Assembly (NCBI RefSeq): GCF_003071345.1
Contig: NZ_QCYK01000001.1
Location: 2,108,001 to 2,172,000, forward strand
From: Chitinophaga parva
GTDB taxonomy: Bacteria > Bacteroidota > Bacteroidia > Chitinophagales > Chitinophagaceae
Length of the DNA: 64,000 nucleotides
Direction: 5' to 3'
The translations under genes were made by a program, and so were the position numbers. The notes under the pieces were generated by a model that was not told the origin of the DNA, did no database searches, and saw only the letters and a program-made list of their open reading frames with translations. Each line of letters opens with the position of its first letter. Within the stretch, counting starts at the first letter, position 1. Below, in pieces: positions 58,251 to 64,000 of the stretch.

Positions 58251-58282
58251 TTTGGAGGGAAGGGTTAACTGTTCTAATATTG
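58251..58282 (+). promoter_or_regulatory. Promoter of the initiator tRNA gene
   Basis: TTTG (58251-58254), 20-nt spacer, TAATATTG (58275-58282), one base from TAnnTTTG. The predicted start falls within a few bases of the tRNA 5' end. Confidence 0.7.
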
Positions 58283-58291
58283 CACCCACAT

Positions 58292-58363
<72 letters not shown>

Positions 58364-58372
58364 CATAAGCGG

Positions 58373-58410
58373 AATGGCCATCAGTTTTGATGGCCATTTC
58401 TTGTTTTAGT
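58373..58410 (+). terminator. Terminator of the initiator tRNA gene
   Basis: Perfect 11-bp stem AATGGCCATCA/TGATGGCCATT (58373-58383, 58388-58398) with a 4-base loop, followed by TCTTGTTTT. Confidence 0.8.
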
Positions 58411-58479
58411 GCTTGCAAAGCCGTAATAGGCCTGGTCATCCGCGTTGGCAAAGTACATTCTTGGGTGGTTCAAAATCAG

Positions 58480-58842
58480 CTACTCCTTCTTCGTGATCCG
58501 CTCCTTATGCCTGCGGCCCCAACTTCCCAAAACAGCCACCACCTCTTTCACCGTTTTCGTATAAGCCGTTGGTAAATATTCCACCACCACGGGGGTCTTG
58601 TCTGCATGCACCACCCGTTTTACCAGCCCGTTCATCTCCAACGATTTCAATTCACTCGAAAGCAATCGCGCAGAAATGCCATCAATGGTCCGCTGGATCT
58701 CGTTAAACCGGTGATGCCCGCTCACCAGCGCAATCACGATCCGCAACTTCCATTTGCCTCCCAACACATATAAAGCGTCTTCCACAGCCGCCAGGTTCCT
58801 GGCACATTCTACCTCCGTGTACAAAACATTTTGACTTTTCAT
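58480..58842 (-). CDS. HxlR-family transcriptional regulator
   Basis: Winged-helix regulator of 120 residues. Family pattern: CARNLAAVEDALYVLGGKWK, LRIVIALVSGHHRFNEIQR, ISARLLSSELKSLEMNGLVK, RVVHADKTPVVVEYLPTAY. Cys13, just before the first helix, sits where redox-sensing HxlR/YodB proteins carry their reactive cysteine. Start at 58842; three more codons upstream are open. It is divergent from an azoreductase-like gene, the usual target arrangement for quinone- and aldehyde-responsive regulators, so it probably represses that gene and itself. Confidence 0.88.
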   Translation of the reverse strand: MKSQNVLYTEVECARNLAAVEDALYVLGGKWKLRIVIALVSGHHRFNEIQRTIDGISARLLSSELKSLEMNGLVKRVVHADKTPVVVEYLPTAYTKTVKEVVAVLGSWGRRHKERITKKE

Positions 58843-58892
58843 AACTACCAAATTTAAACCACTTACCTGTAGATTACTACTAACCTTTGGGT

Positions 58893-58910
58893 AACTAGTA
58901 ATATTTAGTT
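58893..58910. promoter_or_regulatory. Candidate HxlR operator
   Basis: AACTA-N8-TAGTT inverted repeat in the divergent promoter region, with additional ACTA/TAGT words on both sides. Overlaps the expected -33 region of the azoreductase promoter. Confidence 0.4.
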
Positions 58911-58922
58911 AGTGAATGTAAA

Positions 58923-58930
58923 TAAGTTTG
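58923..58930 (+). promoter_or_regulatory. -7 box of the azoreductase gene
   Basis: TAAGTTTG matches TAnnTTTG. The predicted start lies only about 5-14 nt before the two candidate ATGs, so the message is nearly leaderless. Confidence 0.5.
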
Positions 58931-58942
58931 CAATCATAAACA

Positions 58943-59557
58943 ATGAACAGTATGAAAAGGATATTACACATTCTCTCCAGCCCAAGAACCACCGGTTCCG
59001 CAAGCAGGAAACTGGGGCACGCAACCATCAGCAAGATCATAGACAAATATCCCGGCAGCCTGGTGGAAGAGCTCGACCTGGCAATACAACCAGTACCGCA
59101 CCTGGAAAAGCTTCACATAGACGCGTTTTTTACGGCAGAGGACCTGCGGTCGCCGGCACAGCGAGACGCCGTAACTTATTCTGACGCATGGATTGCCGCC
59201 CTGCAAACAGCAGACATCATTGTAGTGGAAGCGCCCATGTACAACTTCACCATTCCATCAACACTGAAGGCTTTTTTTGATCACCTGGCCAGGGTAGGCA
59301 TTACCTTCCGCTACACCGGGAATGGACTGCTCCCCGAAGGATTGCTGAAAAACAAGCAGGCTTACATTGTTACAAGCTCCGGCGGCATTTATTCAACAGG
59401 AGAATTGAAACAATATGACTTTGCAACACCCCTGGTACATTTCTTCCTGACGCTGATCGGGATGGAGGTGGTAGCTGTTTTCAGGGCAGAAGGGCAGGCG
59501 ATTGTAGGGCAGGAGGCAGCGCTGGAAAGTGGACTTGCAAGTATCTCGATAAAGTGA
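58943..59557 (+). CDS. azoR: FMN-dependent NADH-azoreductase/quinone reductase
   Basis: Flavodoxin-fold oxidoreductase of 204 residues reducing azo dyes or quinones by two-electron steps. The start ILHILSSPRTTGSASRKLGH contains the FMN phosphate loop, then VVEAPMYNFTIPSTLKAFFD with FMN-contact residues (MYNF), the active-site stretch FRYTGNGLLPEGLLKNKQAY, and VTSSGGIYS. A second ATG at 58952 may be the real start. The divergent HxlR gene suggests induction by electrophiles. Nothing is missing compared with family length. Confidence 0.92.
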   Translation: MNSMKRILHILSSPRTTGSASRKLGHATISKIIDKYPGSLVEELDLAIQPVPHLEKLHIDAFFTAEDLRSPAQRDAVTYSDAWIAALQTADIIVVEAPMYNFTIPSTLKAFFDHLARVGITFRYTGNGLLPEGLLKNKQAYIVTSSGGIYSTGELKQYDFATPLVHFFLTLIGMEVVAVFRAEGQAIVGQEAALESGLASISIK

Positions 59558-59647
59558 TCTTGCCTGCTAATTTGCTGTTAAAACTGTAAGCCATTGGCCG
59601 GTTTCATTTTCCTGTATATTAAATTCGGGAAACCTGAAACATCCATT

Positions 59648-61921
59648 ATGCCCCTGCGCTTCCTTGTCTTTATTTTATTATTGCCTGCAATATCCGTCCG
59701 GGCGCAATCACCCCTACGCACCATCCAGGGCTGCGTGACGGGTGCTGATCAGCAACCCATAGCGTATGCCACTATCCGGCTCTCCGGCAAGGGTATTGGC
59801 ACGGCAGCCAATGAGCTCGGGCAATTCGTGCTTCGCTTTCCCATGACGCAGAAGGTGGATACATTGGAGGTATCGGCCATTGGTTACCTGTCCCGCAAAG
59901 TGACAGTGCAGCATGCGCAGGAAAATGTAACGGTAATGATGCCTGTCAATGCGGATACACTCAGGCAGGTCACCGTTACTTACTACGATCCGCTGAAGGT
60001 GATTGCCAAGGCTATCAGCCGCATCCCGGAGAACTATATTACAACGCCCCACGTGCTCCGTGGCTTTTACCGCCAAACATCCATGAAGGGTAATACGCCC
60101 CTGCAACTTTCGGAAGCAGTGTTCGACCTATTCAACTACGGCTATGCCGATCCAAGGCAGGATATTTTCCAACTGGTTAAAGCGCGGGATGATAAGAACG
60201 AACGCGATTTTCACGGCATTGAGTTTGGGCAAAGCCCAGGCAGTATTTTCCAGGATGATATTGTGAAACGCGTGGCAAATTCGGATATCCTTGGCAGGGA
60301 AGGCATGAAGCGGCATCGCTACGCAGTTACCGGCGTAGTTGATCACAACGGGCGGCCGGCTTATGAGATCAGTTTTTCAGAAAGACTGGGTGAAAAGGAG
60401 CATACGTTCAGGGGACATTTCCTGGTAGATACGGCTACTTATGCCTTCGTATATTTTGACTTTGGGATGAGCCCCGCCGCACGGCAGGCATTTAAACTGG
60501 GTACCGCCAGCCAGCGCATCATCATGAAAATGCTGGGCGTGGAACTAGACGTGCTGGCAGACCGCGACCGCATCAGTTACCAGCGCATGGGGAATAAATG
60601 GGTCTTTGGAGGTGATGTGGGTGATTACAAGGTGTATATTAAATGGCCACGCAGGCATTATGACTATCCCGCGGTAATGCGTTTCAACTACGTGGTTACA
60701 AGCGTGGACACTTCCCGGAAAACACCCTTCACGGAAGTTATGCGGACGGACGAACATATCAACGATCATGATTCCAAGGGAGAAGCTGTTTTCTGGAAGG
60801 ATTACAATATTATGCTTCCGGACCGCAACACGGAAGCGCTTATCAGACAAATACACACCATCAACCAGCAGGAACAGTTAAAGGCCCGTTTTGAAACGAT
60901 GGCGCAGCGACTACCCCGGAACGCCGCGCTGCGACTGGATTCCCTGCTTTCTTTCTATCACCGCCAGGGTGCGTTCAATGGCACAGCCTTGATATACGAT
61001 CATGGTGAAGTGTTGCTGGATAAAAGTTATGGCTGGGCAGACAGGACAAAGAATACCGTTGCTGACAGGCATACCACTTATCGCATTGGCTCCCTGTCTA
61101 AATCATTCACTGGATTGATCATTAACCAGCTGATGGCAGCAGGACAGGTGGATGTGCATGCTCCGGTATCACGATATCTGCCATGGTATGTGCATGGCTC
61201 CGTAACAATTGAGCAACTGCTTACGCACCAATCGGGTATACCGGATTATTTTAACCGTGATGCATACAAGCAGCAGTTACTGGAGCATTCGTTTAACCTG
61301 GAAACGGTGGTCCGCAATTTTTGCAGTGATACCCTGGAGTTCAAAAGCGGTACCGCCTTTGGTTATAGCAACACTAATTATACGGTATTGGCATTGGTAG
61401 CACAGCAGGTAACGGGAGTGCCTTTTGCAGACCTGCTCCGTGACCGCATTTTTGTTCCTGCAGGTATGACAGATGCTTTTTGGGGCGCTACAGCCGGTCA
61501 TCCTGGCCAGGCAATGGGTTATATTGACGACGTGCCGGAGCCGCGCTATGATCCTGGCAACACTACCGGGGCCGGCGGCATTTCCGCGGCTGCAGCTGAT
61601 CTGCTGCACCTGCATGAAGCATTGCAGCAACATACATTGCTAAGCAAGGCTGCCACAGATACCATGTTCCTTCCAAGGGTAGCATTCAAGGAGTACGGCG
61701 CCTGGTATGACTATGGCTGGATGACAGATGAAAGCTATTTTAATCTTCCCGGCAAACATACCGTGCAATACCATCCTGGCACAGACCTCGGTTTTTTCAC
61801 CATGTACCTGCGCGTGCCGGATACAAACAGTTGCATTGTACTATTAAACAATACCGGCGATTTTCCACGCTATGAACTGGCGGATCTGGCGCTGGGTATT
61901 TTGGCAAAATACCGCTGGTAG
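59648..61921 (+). CDS. Secreted serine hydrolase (class C beta-lactamase fold) with N-terminal regulatory-like domain
   Basis: A 757-residue exported protein from the ATG at 59648 (signal PLRFLVFILLLPAISVRAQ). Residues about 22-100 are a CarboxypepD_reg-like domain (IQGCVTGADQQPIAYATIRL, LEVSAIGYLSRKV). Residues about 110-425 form a region I cannot name, like the mid-portions that follow this domain in other Bacteroidota envelope proteins. Residues about 440-757 are a class C beta-lactamase/DD-peptidase-type hydrolase: SxxK motif in RIGSLSKSFTGL, YxN in FGYSNTNYTVL, and a third motif region TVQYHPGTDLGFFTM (HPG). The combination in one chain is uncommon. Likely acts on peptides or esters in the periplasm or outside. 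Confidence 0.83.
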   Translation: MPLRFLVFILLLPAISVRAQSPLRTIQGCVTGADQQPIAYATIRLSGKGIGTAANELGQFVLRFPMTQKVDTLEVSAIGYLSRKVTVQHAQENVTVMMPVNADTLRQVTVTYYDPLKVIAKAISRIPENYITTPHVLRGFYRQTSMKGNTPLQLSEAVFDLFNYGYADPRQDIFQLVKARDDKNERDFHGIEFGQSPGSIFQDDIVKRVANSDILGREGMKRHRYAVTGVVDHNGRPAYEISFSERLGEKEHTFRGHFLVDTATYAFVYFDFGMSPAARQAFKLGTASQRIIMKMLGVELDVLADRDRISYQRMGNKWVFGGDVGDYKVYIKWPRRHYDYPAVMRFNYVVTSVDTSRKTPFTEVMRTDEHINDHDSKGEAVFWKDYNIMLPDRNTEALIRQIHTINQQEQLKARFETMAQRLPRNAALRLDSLLSFYHRQGAFNGTALIYDHGEVLLDKSYGWADRTKNTVADRHTTYRIGSLSKSFTGLIINQLMAAGQVDVHAPVSRYLPWYVHGSVTIEQLLTHQSGIPDYFNRDAYKQQLLEHSFNLETVVRNFCSDTLEFKSGTAFGYSNTNYTVLALVAQQVTGVPFADLLRDRIFVPAGMTDAFWGATAGHPGQAMGYIDDVPEPRYDPGNTTGAGGISAAAADLLHLHEALQQHTLLSKAATDTMFLPRVAFKEYGAWYDYGWMTDESYFNLPGKHTVQYHPGTDLGFFTMYLRVPDTNSCIVLLNNTGDFPRYELADLALGILAKYRW

Positions 61922-61924
61922 CGT

Positions 61925-62674
61925 TTACCTGCCCGGCATTGCCGGCTGCACTTCGTTGCTGTGCCCCTGCATAATTCGTTGCAATGTCTTGTTGTATTTG
62001 TATTGCATCTTCCGCAGGTAAGACCAGCAATCCTTTCCCCCGGCCATGAACAGTTTGCGGTGGCCCGCCCATACCAGCAGTGATACAAAGAGGAAGAACG
62101 CTGGATATACCACTTGTCGCAATGCTTTGCCCACATTGGTTTTACTGCTGAAGATGATGGCCATCCGCTCTGTCTGGAAATCGATATGATAGGCTTCATC
62201 TATCAGGATGTCTGTGCAGATCTGTTTCAGCAATGTGCAGTTGCTGGCGTCTTTCATGCATTGGTAGAAGATCTGCGCCGTGCTTTCCACCACGATCACG
62301 GCTAGGGTCCAGATCTCCATGCTGGTGTTGAAATAGCGCACCTTGCGGAACAATGAATCTCCCCAGTCTTTTTTTGCGCGTGGTACCTGTAGTGCATCCA
62401 GGTAGCGCCCCAGGTTATTACCATGTTTTTGTTCTTCGTAGATAAATAACTGTACGGCTTCCACGTAATGTGCATCGCCGATGGCATTTGCATATTTACC
62501 GGCTGCATGCAGGAGATGCTTGCCATCAGAGGTTTCGCCCAGCTGCCAGGCGCGGAGGGAGGGAATGATGGCTTGCCGCTCCGCGGGGCTCAGGGTGGGA
62601 GTGTGTTGCCAGTTCACCCGGTGCTGGGTGGCGTTCTGGCGGAAGTGGGTGATCCATTCCTGGGAGGTACGCAT
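61925..62674 (-). CDS. Ferritin-like di-iron superfamily protein
   Basis: A 249-residue helical protein. Putative di-iron ligands: LFIYEEQKHGNN (ExxH), VVESTAQIFY, and DEAYHIDFQTERMA (ExxH), the spacing of a four-helix ferritin-like core at about residues 75-170. A hydrophobic helix near 190-210 (VVYPAFFLFVSLLVWAGHR) may anchor it to the membrane. The start is set at 62674 (MRTSQEWITHF); the upstream open stretch of 57 codons is low-complexity and unlikely to be translated. The function is not known; desaturase-like or oxygenase roles are possible. Lies between two serine-hydrolase genes, converging on the first with 3 nt between stops. Confidence 0.72.
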   Translation of the reverse strand: MRTSQEWITHFRQNATQHRVNWQHTPTLSPAERQAIIPSLRAWQLGETSDGKHLLHAAGKYANAIGDAHYVEAVQLFIYEEQKHGNNLGRYLDALQVPRAKKDWGDSLFRKVRYFNTSMEIWTLAVIVVESTAQIFYQCMKDASNCTLLKQICTDILIDEAYHIDFQTERMAIIFSSKTNVGKALRQVVYPAFFLFVSLLVWAGHRKLFMAGGKDCWSYLRKMQYKYNKTLQRIMQGHSNEVQPAMPGR

Positions 62675-62828
62675 GAGTTGTTTTTTATAGCTTAAAAAGT
62701 ACTTTGTGTTACAAAGTAAATGCATTATATTTATGTTATCCAAATATTTTTTCCGGGAGTACAAGGCGCTTCGGGGGGAAGTGGGTTGGCGTGTTGTTAT
62801 GTATACTGGTAACGTATATTTTCTGTAT

Positions 62829-62850
62829 TTTGATTGAAATCCCAATCAAA
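62829..62850. promoter_or_regulatory. Inverted repeat directly upstream of the second serine hydrolase
   Basis: TTTGATTG (62829-62836) and CAATCAAA (62843-62850), a perfect 8-bp repeat with 6-base loop, ending 8 nt before the ATG. Could be an operator or an RNA hairpin hiding the start. Confidence 0.45.
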
Positions 62851-62858
62851 CCAGCAAT

Positions 62859-64000
62859 ATGAAACATTTAACCCTTTTATTATTGATCATAGCCACCCTG
62901 CGCTTACCGGCCCAACAGATCATCCGCCTGGATGGATCCCGCATCAGCACCCAGGCCCTGCAGCACCGCGTCACTGCACTGATGGACAGTGCCCAGGTAA
63001 CCGGCCTGGAAATAGCCGTGTTCCAGCACAACAAGCCTGTGTACGTGCATGCCTTCGGGTATGCGGATAAGGAAAAACAACGGATGCTGGATACTTCCAC
63101 TATTTTCTGGGCATGTTCACTCAGTAAGGCCGTGTTTGGCTATTGTGTATTGAAGCTGGTAGACCAGGGGGTGATCAGCCTGGATACGCCTTTACAGCAT
63201 TATCTGAAAAAACCACTGCCGGATTATGTGTTTACCAAGAAAACCCGCGGTTACCAGGATATCCGCAATGATCAACGCTATGAGAAAATAACTGCCCGTA
63301 TGTGCCTGGACCATACCACGGGATTGCCCAACTACCGCGGCTTTGAGCCCAATGGTAAATTATTCATCCGCACGGATCCCGGCACCCGCTATGGCTACTC
63401 CGGTGAAGGGATGTACCTGCTGCAATTTGTATTGGAACAAGTGACTGGCAAAGGGTACGAAGAATTGGCCCAGGAATATGTTTTCAGGCCCCTGGGTATG
63501 ACGCACAGCAGCTATATCTGGCAGGATGCATTTGAAGCCAATCACGCAGAGGGGCACGACAGTGCGCAGAAAGTATATGAATTTGACCGCCGTACCCTAC
63601 CTCATTCTGCCGGCTCCATGTATACCAATATCGACGACTACGCAAAGTTCATGACAGCGATGATGCAGCGGAAAGGTTTATCAGGGAAGGGTTTTAAGGA
63701 GATGCTAACCCCGCAGGTGGCCATTCTTTCCAAAAGGCAATTTGGCCCGGATGCGCTGGTGGATGATAAAACGGCACAACAGACCAACCTGTTTTATGGA
63801 TTGGGCGTAGGGTTGTTGAGGACTCCTTATGGAACAGCATTCTTTAAGGAAGGGCATAGTGAGGGATGGTCGCACTACAGCATTGGTTACCCGGATGAGG
63901 GACTGGCGGTGGTGATCCTGACCAATAGTGATTACGGTACTGGTATTTACAAACCCTTGCTGGGAGCCGCTATTGGTGATATTTACACCGCCTGGGACTG
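62859..64000 (+). CDS. Serine hydrolase, class C beta-lactamase family, 3' end cut off by window
   Basis: Open from the ATG to the window end, 380 codons without stop. Signal peptide HLTLLLLIIATLRLPAQ. The beta-lactamase/DD-peptidase fold is evident: SxxK in WACSLSKAVFGYCVL, second motif RYGYSGEGMYLLQFV with YSG where YxN is usual, and the third motif region GHSEGWSHYSIGY. Most of a family-length protein (about 400-600) is present. Similar genes in Bacteroidota are annotated as beta-lactamase-related serine hydrolases with unknown substrates. The neighbour at 59648 has the same fold, but the two look only distantly related. Confidence 0.87.
   Translation, partial: MKHLTLLLLIIATLRLPAQQIIRLDGSRISTQALQHRVTALMDSAQVTGLEIAVFQHNKPVYVHAFGYADKEKQRMLDTSTIFWACSLSKAVFGYCVLKLVDQGVISLDTPLQHYLKKPLPDYVFTKKTRGYQDIRNDQRYEKITARMCLDHTTGLPNYRGFEPNGKLFIRTDPGTRYGYSGEGMYLLQFVLEQVTGKGYEELAQEYVFRPLGMTHSSYIWQDAFEANHAEGHDSAQKVYEFDRRTLPHSAGSMYTNIDDYAKFMTAMMQRKGLSGKGFKEMLTPQVAILSKRQFGPDALVDDKTAQQTNLFYGLGVGLLRTPYGTAFFKEGHSEGWSHYSIGYPDEGLAVVILTNSDYGTGIYKPLLGAAIGDIYTAWD

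Noticed and set aside
58023..58268. 81-codon frame with repeated Gly-Trp-Lys words
   Set aside because: The apparent protein repeats come from the noncoding GGCTGGAAG DNA repeats; no start signal or family.

Overview
The window looks like chromosomal DNA of a Bacteroidota bacterium, most likely family Chitinophagaceae (Chitinophaga-like). The signs are a Bacteroidota-type putative porin, a TonB receptor with an N-terminal carboxypeptidase-regulatory-like domain, an arginine pathway built on an N-acylornithine carbamoyltransferase, a split ISL3-type transposase of the ISAon1 kind, and repeated promoters of the form TTTG-N19/20-TAnnTTTG (the Bacteroidota -33/-7 consensus). Genes are dense and mostly housekeeping. 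No phage, CRISPR array, rRNA operon or conjugative element is visible.

Layout. 1-5.2 kb: purine nucleoside phosphorylase (cut by the window start), porin, L,D-transpeptidase, XRE regulator. 5.5-8.4 kb: two unrelated-type isocitrate dehydrogenases side by side. 8.5-12.4 kb: GDSL hydrolase, then LiaF-like membrane protein, DUF4288 protein, LytS-type kinase and LytTR regulator. 12.4-19.5 kb: NRAMP-UspA fusion, lipoprotein, VOC protein, the N-degron pair aat and clpS, and a cation/H+ antiporter with Usp-like tail. 19.6-21.4 kb: two identical tRNA-Val(UAC) genes, then a complete ISL3-like element with terminal repeats and an 8-bp target duplication. 21.4-32.9 kb: mtaB, DUF4258 lipoprotein, plsC-priA, SDR, murB, ypdA-dinB, methyltransferase, HXXEE protein, acidic protein, small HD hydrolase.

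33.2-43.9 kb is a sugar block: NagB-PIG-L fusion, GH20 hexosaminidase, CutC coupled to a glycosylasparaginase, ROK kinase overlapping a FucP-type transporter, and galactokinase. Together these could trim glycans or chitin fragments, cleave GlcNAc-Asn, and import, phosphorylate and deaminate the sugars. In the gap between nagB and the hexosaminidase lies a free-standing short transcription unit (promoter, three tetraloop hairpins, terminator), the best candidate for something undescribed. 44-54.4 kb: a near-perfect 117/115-bp tandem repeat, a ~300-nt leader, and the arginine operon (GNAT, argG, argC, argD, argF', argB, argE, GNAT, argH).

54.7-64 kb: a TPP riboswitch-controlled TonB receptor (thiamin uptake), ssb, initiator tRNA, a divergent HxlR/azoreductase pair, a serine hydrolase fused to an N-terminal regulatory-like domain, a ferritin-like protein, and a second serine hydrolase cut by the window end.

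All calls are by reading motifs; no database search was run. Start codons were moved to internal ATGs where signal peptides or conserved N-termini required it.
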